This document shows positions 35,321 through 43,610 of a stretch of 64,000 nt of DNA, in pieces. Source of the DNA: Flavobacterium sp. UBA6135 (GTDB lineage Bacteria > Bacteroidota > Bacteroidia > Flavobacteriales > Flavobacteriaceae); assembly GCF_002428305.1 (NCBI RefSeq), contig NZ_DIVJ01000018.1:4724-68723 (forward strand), read 5' to 3'. Each line of letters opens with the position of its first letter. Position 1 is the stretch's first letter. Position numbers and translations under genes: made by a program. The notes under the pieces are model-generated. The model saw nothing but the letters and a program-made list of their open reading frames with translations. It did not search any database and had not been told where the DNA came from.

Positions 35321-35394
35321 ATAAATTTACATATAGGAAATGTAAAATTGAAACTTTTTGCGAATACTTCAATAAACTTTGTAATCTGATACAG

Positions 35395-36891
35395 ATGAAA
35401 ATATTTAATGCAGAAAAAATCAAAGAACTTGATAAATTAACAATTGAAAAGCAGCAAATCACTTCTTTAGAATTGATGGAACGAGCAGCTCTGCAAGCTT
35501 TTTTGTGGTTGGTGAATCATTTTCAAGATAAAAAAACCGTTTACCACATATTTTGTGGAGTTGGAAATAACGGAGGTGACGGATTGGTAATTGCTCGAAT
35601 GTTGAAACAAAATTACTTTGATGTTCATGTGTATGTTGTTCCGTTTACTGATAAATTTTCATCTGATTTTGATTCAAATTTAGATCGTTTAAAAGAAAGT
35701 AATTTAACATATGAAGTAATTAATGCTGCATCTGAATTTCCTGATATAGCTGAAAATCATGTTATTGTAGATGCCATTTTCGGAATTGGTTTAACCAGAG
35801 AAATGGATAGTTGGCTTCAAATTTTGATTCAAAAAATAAATTATCATCAATCGTTTAAAGTCTCCATTGATGTTCCATCCGGATTATTATTGGATAAAAA
35901 AACAACGATTGCTATTCATTCAGATGTTGTTCTCACGTTTCAGTTCCCAAAATTGGCTTTTTATTTACCTGATAATGAAAGTTTTATTAATGAAATTGTT
36001 TTGTTGCCAATTGATTTGGATGTGAAATCTATCGAATCAATTCACACTAATTATTATTATACCGATTTGAATAAAATAAAAAAGCGATACAAGCCCATTT
36101 CAAAATTTTCGCATAAAGGAACGCAAGGTCATGTGTTGTTGATTGGTGGTTGCTATGGAAAAATTGGAGCAATGGTTTTAGCTTCGCAAGCTGCATTGCG
36201 GTCAGGTTGCGGTTTGGCAACGGTTTTTATTCCTAAATGTGGTTACGAAATTTTACAAACCGCCACACCGGAGGTCATGGTGATGACTGATGAAAATTAT
36301 GATAAAATAACCAACATTGAATTTAATCTTCAACCAAAAGCAATCGGAATTGGAATGGGAATTGGTCAAGAGGAGGAAACTACAGCAGCTTTATATCACT
36401 TTTTAAAGGAGAATAAAATTCCTCTAGTGATTGATGCCGATGCATTGAATATTCTTTCTGAGAATTCAGAATGGATGAATTTACTGCCAAAGAACTCAAT
36501 TTTGACTCCTCATCCTAAAGAATTAGAACGATTGATTGGAATTTGGGAAGATGATTTTGACAAAATTGAAAAAGTAAAATCGTTTGCTAAAATGTACCAT
36601 TTGGTGGTTTTAATCAAAGGTGCTTATACTTTAATTATTGATGACAAAAATGTGTATGTAAATTCTTCAGGAAATCAAGCTCTGGCAACAGGAGGAAGCG
36701 GCGATGTGTTATCCGGAATGATTACAAGTTTTCGTGCTCAAGGTTATTCTGCCGTTGATGCTTCACTTTTAGGCGTTTATTTTCACGGTCGTACCGCTGA
36801 TCTTGCCATGAACGATATGGGTTACGGAGGTTTTATTGCTTCGGATATTATAAAGTATTTAGGGAAAGTTTTTTTGGAGTTGAAAAATTAA
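35395..36891 (+). CDS. nnr: Bifunctional NAD(P)H-hydrate epimerase / ADP-dependent dehydratase
   Basis: The 498-residue protein repairs hydrated NAD(P)H. The N-terminal YjeF epimerase domain (about 1-215) shows GVGNNGGDGLVIARM and VDAIFGIGL. The C-terminal ribokinase-like carbohydrate kinase domain (about 225-498) has GHVLLIGGCYGKIGAM, VIDADALNIL, LTPHPKELERL and the active-site GSGDVLSGMI. Both domains look intact. It is transcribed divergently from the thr leader and precedes hutH by 159 bases. Confidence 0.95.
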   Translation: MKIFNAEKIKELDKLTIEKQQITSLELMERAALQAFLWLVNHFQDKKTVYHIFCGVGNNGGDGLVIARMLKQNYFDVHVYVVPFTDKFSSDFDSNLDRLKESNLTYEVINAASEFPDIAENHVIVDAIFGIGLTREMDSWLQILIQKINYHQSFKVSIDVPSGLLLDKKTTIAIHSDVVLTFQFPKLAFYLPDNESFINEIVLLPIDLDVKSIESIHTNYYYTDLNKIKKRYKPISKFSHKGTQGHVLLIGGCYGKIGAMVLASQAALRSGCGLATVFIPKCGYEILQTATPEVMVMTDENYDKITNIEFNLQPKAIGIGMGIGQEEETTAALYHFLKENKIPLVIDADALNILSENSEWMNLLPKNSILTPHPKELERLIGIWEDDFDKIEKVKSFAKMYHLVVLIKGAYTLIIDDKNVYVNSSGNQALATGGSGDVLSGMITSFRAQGYSAVDASLLGVYFHGRTADLAMNDMGYGGFIASDIIKYLGKVFLELKN

Positions 36892-36999
36892 ATTTAACTA
36901 TTAAATGACTAAGTTTTTCAAGTTGAATTAATTAATTTTCATTTGAACACTCAAATGTTGAAGATTTTTACAAATGTTATTAAAAAAACCACAATTATG

Positions 37000-37021
37000 T
37001 TGCATTTATGCAAACGTTTGC
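37000..37021. promoter_or_regulatory. Overlapping palindromes upstream of hutH
   Basis: GCAAACGTTTGC (37010-37021) is a perfect 12-base palindrome with a central CG, the form of operators for LacI/GalR-family regulators; it also matches the core of the enterobacterial PurR box. A second inverted repeat, TTGCAT-TT-ATGCAA (37000-37013), overlaps it. The pair ends 30 bases before the hutH ATG. No LacI-family gene is in the window, so the binding protein is unknown. Confidence 0.55.
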
Positions 37022-37050
37022 GGAATTTTGAAACCTCAACCAAACAATAA

Positions 37051-38553
37051 ATGGACCATTATCATTATATCAGTTCCGACCTACTTTCGTTGGAAACCAT
37101 CAATCAAATTTTACTTGAAAATAAATCGCTTGCTTTATCAGAAGAAGCAAAAGTCAACATACAGAAATGTCGTGATTATTTAGATAAGAAAATGCAATCG
37201 CAAACCGATCCGATCTATGGTATAAATACTGGATTTGGGTCGTTGTGTAATGTGAAAATTTCAAATGAAAATCTTTCGCAACTTCAAGAAAATCTAGTGA
37301 AATCACACGCTTGCGGAACAGGCGATGAAGTACCAAACTCGATTGTAAAATTGATGTTGTTGCTTAAAATTCAATCGTTGAGTTACGGAAATTCAGGCGT
37401 TCAATTGGAAACGGTGGAACGATTAATAGAATTTTTCAATAATGATGTTTTACCTATCATTTATACGCAAGGTTCATTAGGAGCATCAGGTGATTTGGCT
37501 CCATTAGCACATTTAAGTTTGCCATTATTAGGCGAAGGCGAAGTTTGTTTTGAAGGTAAAAAAGTCCATTCTAAAGAAGTACTCGCCCATTTTAATTGGA
37601 AACCTATCGTTTTGCAATCCAAAGAAGGTTTGGCATTGTTGAACGGAACGCAGTTTATGAGTGCTTATGGTGTTCATATTTTATTAAAATCATATAAATT
37701 ATCCTATTTGGCAGACTTAATCGGAACCATTTCGTTAGAAGGTTTTGATGGTCGAATTGATCCGTTTAACGAATTGATTCACTTGGTTCGTCCGCACAAA
37801 GGACAAATTGAAACCGCTCAGCGAATTACTGATTTTTTAGATGGAAGTCAAATTATAAATCAAAAGAAAGTTCACGTTCAAGATCCGTATTCTTTCCGAT
37901 GTATGCCACAAGTTCACGGAGCTTCAAAAGATACAATGGATTATGTGCGAAGAGTTTTTCGAACAGAAATCAATTCTGTAACCGATAATCCAAATGTTTT
38001 TGTAGGCGAAGATATTATCGTTTCCGGTGGAAATTTCCACGGACAACCTTTAGCTTTGGCATTAGATTTTCTTGGAATTGCTTTAGCAGAATTAGGAAGT
38101 ATTTCTGAAAGAAGAACCTATCAATTGATTTCCGGTCTTCGTGGATTACCGGCTTTTTTAGTGGATAATCCAGGGTTGAATTCCGGTTTTATGATTCCGC
38201 AATACACCGCTGCAAGCATCGTAAGTCAGAATAAACAATTAGCAACTCCAGCCAGTATTGATAGCATTGTTTCCAGTAATGGTCAAGAAGATCACGTTAG
38301 TATGGGTGCGAATGCGGCAACAAAATGTTTTAAAATAATTGAAAATTTAGAACGCATTTTGGCTATTGAATTGATGAATGCTTCGCAAGCAATTGAATTT
38401 AGAAGACCATTGAAATCTAGTGAATTTATTGAGCAATTTATCGCTTCTTATCGAACAGAAGTTCCCTTTGTACAAGAAGATCGCATTTTGCATTATGATA
38501 TTGAAAACTCTATTGCTTTTTTAAGGAGTTTTGAGATTGAGGTGGAGAATTAA
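37051..38553 (+). CDS. hutH: Histidine ammonia-lyase
   Basis: The 500-residue enzyme deaminates L-histidine to urocanate. The MIO prosthetic group forms from the Ala-Ser-Gly triad at about residues 145-147 (GSLGASGDLAPLAHL). YGINTGFGSL near residue 60 and NFHGQPLALALD near 330 are family motifs. It stands alone here, with no hutU, hutI or hutG nearby. Regulation may act through the palindromes at 37000-37021. Aromatic amino-acid lyases share this fold, but the active-site context fits HAL best. Confidence 0.94.
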   Translation: MDHYHYISSDLLSLETINQILLENKSLALSEEAKVNIQKCRDYLDKKMQSQTDPIYGINTGFGSLCNVKISNENLSQLQENLVKSHACGTGDEVPNSIVKLMLLLKIQSLSYGNSGVQLETVERLIEFFNNDVLPIIYTQGSLGASGDLAPLAHLSLPLLGEGEVCFEGKKVHSKEVLAHFNWKPIVLQSKEGLALLNGTQFMSAYGVHILLKSYKLSYLADLIGTISLEGFDGRIDPFNELIHLVRPHKGQIETAQRITDFLDGSQIINQKKVHVQDPYSFRCMPQVHGASKDTMDYVRRVFRTEINSVTDNPNVFVGEDIIVSGGNFHGQPLALALDFLGIALAELGSISERRTYQLISGLRGLPAFLVDNPGLNSGFMIPQYTAASIVSQNKQLATPASIDSIVSSNGQEDHVSMGANAATKCFKIIENLERILAIELMNASQAIEFRRPLKSSEFIEQFIASYRTEVPFVQEDRILHYDIENSIAFLRSFEIEVEN

Positions 38554-38572
38554 AAAGTTAAAAGAATATTTT

Positions 38573-38932
38573 TTATAAACCTAAAACAATAGTAGGATCG
38601 ATATCTAATTTTTTACTGATGTCTCTTGCCGTTTTTAATGTTGGTTCCGTTTTTCCAGTTAAATATTCACTAACTCTTGAAGTGCTTACACCTAGTAATT
38701 CCGATAAACGCTTTTGGTTTAATCCACGTTCATACATACGCAATTTCATTGTTTCAATTAACGTTGGTTTTTTAACGGGAAAATTGGTTTCCTCATAATC
38801 TGCCACAAGGTCAGACAAAATATTTAGTTCAATATAGCCTTCAGCATCTTGATTTTCAATGTTTTCATTATTTCGTAAAAGCTCTTCAATTCTTTGAAGC
38901 AATACATTATATTCTTTTTCTGTTTTAATCAT
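38573..38932 (-). CDS. higA: HigA-type helix-turn-helix antitoxin
   Basis: This protein of 119 residues has an N-terminal acidic region (about 1-60) and a C-terminal HTH_XRE domain (about 65-119; RGLNQKRLSELLGVSTSRVSEYLTG). This order matches the HigA group that binds HigB through its N-terminus. The frame can begin at a GTG at 38935, overlapping the higB stop, but the ATG at 38932 is preferred. It probably represses its own operon. It is the second gene of a toxin-first pair. Confidence 0.85.
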   Translation of the reverse strand: MIKTEKEYNVLLQRIEELLRNNENIENQDAEGYIELNILSDLVADYEETNFPVKKPTLIETMKLRMYERGLNQKRLSELLGVSTSRVSEYLTGKTEPTLKTARDISKKLDIDPTIVLGL

Positions 38933-38934
38933 CA

Positions 38935-39231
38935 CTATATATTTTTGATGTCTTTTATTTTGTCGTATTCTGAATGTGTTCCAATAAATCGGATGTACAC
39001 TTTTTTTGCGTTGAACGAAATGATTGCAACTAATCGATACGAGTTTCCTTTTATATTAAAAACAAAACGATTATTGCCAACATAATCAACCGTATTAAAA
39101 TCCTTTTTAATATCATTTAGCGAATTCCAATCTTTAGAAGTTACTGTGTAATACCAAACAAATAAAGCACTTTCGGCATCATTATGATTCTCAGAAAATT
39201 CTTTTATTCTTTTGAAAGTTACAATTCGCAT
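38935..39231 (-). CDS. higB: HigB-type mRNA interferase toxin
   Basis: The 98-residue protein begins MRIVTFKRIKEF at the ATG at 39231; the frame extends six codons to a TTG at 39249. It matches the HigB toxin family: SALFVWYYTVTSKDWNSLNDIK, then GNNRFVFNIKGNSYRLVAII and a C-terminal VYIRFIGTHSEYDKI. Family members are ribosome-dependent mRNA endonucleases. The gene precedes higA with two bases between the TAG and the higA ATG. This reversed order (toxin first) is typical of hig modules. Confidence 0.88.
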   Translation of the reverse strand: MRIVTFKRIKEFSENHNDAESALFVWYYTVTSKDWNSLNDIKKDFNTVDYVGNNRFVFNIKGNSYRLVAIISFNAKKVYIRFIGTHSEYDKIKDIKNI

Positions 39232-39344
39232 GAAAATTATTTTATACAAATATATATAAAATTTTGAAATTCAAAACAATATTTTTATTTTCAAATTATT
39301 TTATAGTTGAAGGTTTTTTATGTTTGGATTATTTTTTTTATAAT

Positions 39345-40718
39345 TCAGCTTTTCACCCTAAAATTCTTCTCAATCGCCTTAATCATTTCCCCTGCAATGT
39401 CTTTGTTAGTAGCACCTTCAATTCCTTCTAAACCTGGAGAAGAGTTTACTTCCAACAAAAGTGGTCCTTTACTTGAACGGATAATATCAACTCCGGCTAC
39501 TTTTAAGCCCATTGCTTTTGCAGCTTTGACGGCGATAATTTTTTCTTCACGAGTTGGTTTGATAACTGAAGCTGTTCCACCTAAATGAATGTTCGCTCTA
39601 AATTCTCCTGCCAATGCTTCCCGTTGAATAGTCGCTACTACTTTTCCGTCAATCACAAATAAACGTAAATCTTTACCGTTGGCTTCTTTGATGAATTCTT
39701 GTACTAAAATGTTTGCATTCAAACTTTTAAAAGCATTAATAACACTTTCTGCTGCTTTTTTGGTTTCAGCCAAAACAACTCCTTTTCCTTGGGTTCCTTC
39801 TAAAAGTTTTACTATTAAAGGAGTTCCGCCAACCATTTTTATTAAATCATCGGTATCTAATGGTGAATTGGCGAATCCTGTCGTTGGAATGTCGATTCCA
39901 TTATTCAAAAGCAATTGCAATGAATACAATTTATCTCTGGATTGCGTAATGGCGGAAGAAGAATTCAAACAAAAAATCTTTAACGCTTCAAATTGACGTG
40001 TTAACGCACAACCATAAAACGTAATATTAGGACGAATTCTGGGAATGACTGCATCTAATTCATTTAAAATTTTTCCACCACGGTAATGAATTTCAGGCGT
40101 GTCGGCATCCAATTTCATGTAACATTCTTTGATATTTAAAAATTGCATTTCATGACCACGGCGTTCACCGGCTTCCATTATTCTTTTATTACTGTACAGT
40201 TCAGGATTACTGGCCAAAAGCCCGATTTTTAAACCCGAACGTTCTTTCAAAACATCAGGATACAAGTCTTTTAATTTATCGGTTGAATTATCACCTAACA
40301 AATATTTCCGTTCCGGATCAACCATTGCTCGTCCGCTCATTGCTTCTCGACCCAATAACATTCTGAAACCCATGGAATCTCGGTTGGTCAGTGTCATTTC
40401 TATTACCCAATTTGAATCGCCTAATTTGAGTTGCGTTTGAATCACAAAACGTTGCTCACGAAATCCACTAGAACTTTTTACCACACGTTTATCAATCAAA
40501 GGAGCTTGACAATGAATGATGGTTTTGACATTATTCTGAATCGGATTAATATCAAATTTCACCCAATGTTCACCCTCTTTAATAAACGGACTGATGTTGA
40601 TGGCATGTAGAGCAGAGGTTTTGGCTCCGGAATCTACGCGAGCTTTGATAGTTGGAATTCCAAGTTCTGGAAATGAACACCATTCTTCGCTACCTAAAAT
40701 TAATTTGTTGTCTAACAT
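39345..40718 (-). CDS. rimK: Fusion of RimB-like protease domain and RimK alpha-L-glutamate ligase
   Basis: The 457-residue protein combines two domains. Residues about 1-145 form an aspartic-protease-like (RimB/DUF785, ATP-dependent zinc protease) domain with VDSGAKTSALHA and LLGREAM. Residues about 160-457 form an ATP-grasp RimK ligase with IRPNITFYG, GTPLIVKLLEGTQGKGV, EFIKEANGKDLRLFVIDG and LLEVNSSPGLEGIE. RimK adds glutamates to the C-terminus of ribosomal protein S6 in E. coli. The fused protease may trim or process the same tail, as RimB does in Pseudomonas; here this is inference. clpC lies upstream, separated by a terminator. Confidence 0.88.
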   Translation of the reverse strand: MLDNKLILGSEEWCSFPELGIPTIKARVDSGAKTSALHAINISPFIKEGEHWVKFDINPIQNNVKTIIHCQAPLIDKRVVKSSSGFREQRFVIQTQLKLGDSNWVIEMTLTNRDSMGFRMLLGREAMSGRAMVDPERKYLLGDNSTDKLKDLYPDVLKERSGLKIGLLASNPELYSNKRIMEAGERRGHEMQFLNIKECYMKLDADTPEIHYRGGKILNELDAVIPRIRPNITFYGCALTRQFEALKIFCLNSSSAITQSRDKLYSLQLLLNNGIDIPTTGFANSPLDTDDLIKMVGGTPLIVKLLEGTQGKGVVLAETKKAAESVINAFKSLNANILVQEFIKEANGKDLRLFVIDGKVVATIQREALAGEFRANIHLGGTASVIKPTREEKIIAVKAAKAMGLKVAGVDIIRSSKGPLLLEVNSSPGLEGIEGATNKDIAGEMIKAIEKNFRVKS

Positions 40719-40731
40719 TTATTGATGGTAT

Positions 40732-40786
40732 AAAAAAAGCCACGAATTCACAAATAGTTTTACTTTAATTCGCGAATTCGTGGCTT
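40732..40786 (-). terminator. Terminator of clpC built from an inverted GCCACGAATTC repeat
   Basis: The 13-bp arms AAGCCACGAATTC / GAATTCGTGGCTT flank a 24-base loop. A run of seven T follows on the minus strand, after the clpC stop at 40802. The GCCACGAATTC unit resembles a flavobacterial dispersed repeat, and a related copy is at 53984. Confidence 0.85.
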
Positions 40787-40801
40787 ATAATTTAGTTATA
40801 T

Positions 40802-43351
40802 CTAACTCGTAGGTTTTTCTGCTTTTTGGATTTTTACACTCAATTCTTGAGCATCCTCCTCAATATCCATAAAAATTTCGTCACCTTCTCCAATTTTGGA
40901 AGTAATGATTTCTTCTGCTAATGAATCTTCCACATATTTTTGAATGGCTCTTTTTAATGGACGTGCTCCAAATTGTTTATCAAAACCTTTTTCTGCAATA
41001 AATGCTTTAGCTTTATCCGATAAATTCAAAGTATAACCCAGGTCTTTAATACGAGCATACAATTTTTTCAATTCAATTTCGATGATTAAATCGATGTGTT
41101 CTTTTTCTAATGCATTAAACACAATCACATCATCAATACGATTTAGAAATTCAGGAGCAAAGGTTTTTTTCAAAGCATTTTCAACAACACTTTTCGAATG
41201 ATCATCTGCTTGCGAAACTTTTGCAGCAGTTCCAAATCCAACACCTTGACCAAAATCTTTCAATTGACGAGCTCCCACATTGGAAGTCATAATGATAATG
41301 GTATTTCTAAAATCGATTTTTCGACCTAAACTATCCGTTAAATAACCATCATCCAACACTTGCAGCATCATATTGAAAACGTCAGGATGAGCTTTTTCAA
41401 TTTCATCTAAGAGAACAACACAATACGGTTTGCGACGTACTTTTTCGGTTAATTGACCGCCTTCTTCGTAGCCAACATATCCCGGAGGTGCTCCGACTAA
41501 TCTGGAAATTGCAAATTTTTCCATGTACTCACTCATGTCGATACGAACCAACGCATCTTCAGAATCAAATAATTCTTTAGCTAATACTTTGGCTAATTGT
41601 GTTTTTCCGACTCCGGTTTGACCTAAGAAAATAAAGGAACCAATGGGGCGGTTTGGATCTTTCAACCCGGCACGATTCCGTTGAATCGAACGAGCAATTT
41701 TCATTACTGCTTCGTCTTGACCAATTACTTTTCCTCTGATTAATTCAGGTAAATGAGCTAATTTATTGCTTTCTGTTTGAGCAATTCTGTTCACAGGAAT
41801 TCCGGTCATCATTGAAACCACATCGGCAACATTATCTTCGGTAACGGTAATTCGGTTATTTTTAGAATCAATTTCCCATTGTTCTTGAGCAATTGCTAAT
41901 TCTTTTTCAATACGTTTTTCATCATCTCGCAACTTCGCTGCTTCTTCGTATTTTTGTTTTTTAACGACGGTGTTTTTCAATTCACGAACATCTTCTAATT
42001 GTTTTTCAAGTTCCAAAATTTGTTTTGGAACTTCAATATTGGTGATGTGAACACGAGAACCGGCTTCGTCTAATGCATCAATGGCTTTGTCCGGTAAAAA
42101 TCGATCAGACATATAACGACTTGTTAATTTTACACAAGCATCAATTGCTTCCGATGTGTAAGTTACACTATGATGTTCTTCATATTTACCTTTAATATTA
42201 TTTAAAATTGTAATGGTTTCTTCAATCGAAGTTGGTTCAACAATTACTTTTTGAAAACGTCTTTCCAAAGCACCATCCTTTTCAATATATTGACGGTATT
42301 CGTCTAACGTTGTAGCACCAATACATTGAATTTCGCCTCTGGCTAAAGCGGGTTTAAACATATTCGAAGCATCCAACGAACCTGTTGCTCCACCGGCACC
42401 AACAATCGTATGGATTTCATCGATAAACAAAATAATGTCATCGTTTTTTTCCAATTCATTCATTACCGCTTTCATTCGTTCTTCAAACTGTCCGCGGTAT
42501 TTTGTTCCCGCAACTAAACTTGCTAAATCAAGTGTAACTACTCGTTTATTAAATAAAATTCGGGATACTTTTTTTTGTATGATTCGCAACGCTAAACCTT
42601 CTGCAATGGCAGATTTACCAACACCGGGTTCACCAATTAAAAGCGGATTATTTTTCTTTCTTCGGCTTAAAATTTGTGAAACACGTTCGATTTCTTTTTC
42701 ACGACCCACAACCGGATCAAGTTTTCCTTCTTCGGCCATTTCTGTTAAATCGCGACCAAAATTGTCTAAAACAGGTGTTTTCGATTTTTTATTGGTTTTG
42801 CTTCCCGGGTTATTAAAAGAGCCTTCTTTTAAACTGTCATCTTGTCCTGAGTCATCATTAAATGATTCTGCTTTTGGAAAATTTTCATTAAAATCTTCTT
42901 CATTGTTATTTGGTATCATATTCAAATATTGTTCTTTAGCTATATCGTAATCGATTTTTAGCTTGTTAAGTAATTTTGTTGTCGGATCGTTCTCGTTCCT
43001 CAAGATACAAAGCAAAAGATGTGCCGTACTGATAGAAGAACTCTGGAAAACTTTGGCTTCTAGAAACGTAGTTTTTAACGCTCTTTCCGCTTGACGGGTT
43101 AAGTGTAGGTTTTTCTTTTCATTGCCAATCTCGGCAATAGGATTTGGCGGACTTAAAATCTCAACTTTTCTTCGAAGATGCTCTAAATCTATATCTAAAT
43201 TGTTTAAAATGTTTATCGCTTTTCCATTTCCATCTCTCAAAATACCTAACATCAGATGTTCAGTTCCAATAAAGTCGTGACCCAAACGAAGGGCTTCTTC
43301 CTTACTGTAACTAATTACATCTTTGACTCTTGGTGAAAAATTATCGTCCAT
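40802..43351 (-). CDS. clpC: ClpC-type AAA+ protease ATPase subunit
   Basis: The 849-residue Hsp100 unfoldase has two Clp N-domain repeats (about 5-150), then AAA-1 with Walker A GEPGVGKS at about residue 239 and Walker B ILFIDEIHT. A UVR/M-domain KYEEAAKLRDDEKRIEKEL (about 460-480) marks ClpC rather than ClpA. AAA-2 has GQTGVGKTQLAK at about 573 and VLLDEIEKAHPDVF. It probably feeds unfolded proteins to ClpP and takes part in protein quality control. A CtsR/McsB system is not visible. It is divergent from gyrA across a 259-base gap. Confidence 0.95.
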   Translation of the reverse strand: MDDNFSPRVKDVISYSKEEALRLGHDFIGTEHLMLGILRDGNGKAINILNNLDIDLEHLRRKVEILSPPNPIAEIGNEKKNLHLTRQAERALKTTFLEAKVFQSSSISTAHLLLCILRNENDPTTKLLNKLKIDYDIAKEQYLNMIPNNNEEDFNENFPKAESFNDDSGQDDSLKEGSFNNPGSKTNKKSKTPVLDNFGRDLTEMAEEGKLDPVVGREKEIERVSQILSRRKKNNPLLIGEPGVGKSAIAEGLALRIIQKKVSRILFNKRVVTLDLASLVAGTKYRGQFEERMKAVMNELEKNDDIILFIDEIHTIVGAGGATGSLDASNMFKPALARGEIQCIGATTLDEYRQYIEKDGALERRFQKVIVEPTSIEETITILNNIKGKYEEHHSVTYTSEAIDACVKLTSRYMSDRFLPDKAIDALDEAGSRVHITNIEVPKQILELEKQLEDVRELKNTVVKKQKYEEAAKLRDDEKRIEKELAIAQEQWEIDSKNNRITVTEDNVADVVSMMTGIPVNRIAQTESNKLAHLPELIRGKVIGQDEAVMKIARSIQRNRAGLKDPNRPIGSFIFLGQTGVGKTQLAKVLAKELFDSEDALVRIDMSEYMEKFAISRLVGAPPGYVGYEEGGQLTEKVRRKPYCVVLLDEIEKAHPDVFNMMLQVLDDGYLTDSLGRKIDFRNTIIIMTSNVGARQLKDFGQGVGFGTAAKVSQADDHSKSVVENALKKTFAPEFLNRIDDVIVFNALEKEHIDLIIEIELKKLYARIKDLGYTLNLSDKAKAFIAEKGFDKQFGARPLKRAIQKYVEDSLAEEIITSKIGEGDEIFMDIEEDAQELSVKIQKAEKPTS

Positions 43352-43610
43352 AGCAATTGTTTTTTATAGGTAAATTTAGTGAATATGATTAAAATAAGCA
43401 AAAACCATTCCTTGACTAATCTGCTGACAGTAAATTGACAAAAAATATTTCAAAAATAAAAGCTAAAATGCTATATACTTATCAACCAAAAACCGAGGTC
43501 TTTTTGTTAATAAATCTTTGAAATTTGTTCGTTTTTTTATCTTAAAAAATGTTCAAATTCCTTATATTAGCACGTTTTGTTAAAATATAATTTTTAAAAT
43601 ATAAATACTT

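Noticed and set aside
36974..37183. 69-codon ORF overlapping the hutH start
   Set aside because: It overlaps the palindromic control region and hutH in another frame, with no family signal.
39307..39996. Plus-strand ORFs opposite rimK
   Set aside because: The RimK ATP-grasp frame on the minus strand is fully convincing; these are shadows.
42435..42950. 171-codon ORF antisense to clpC
   Set aside because: It mirrors the conserved ClpC AAA-1 coding region; composition and Ser/Leu richness are typical of an antisense shadow.
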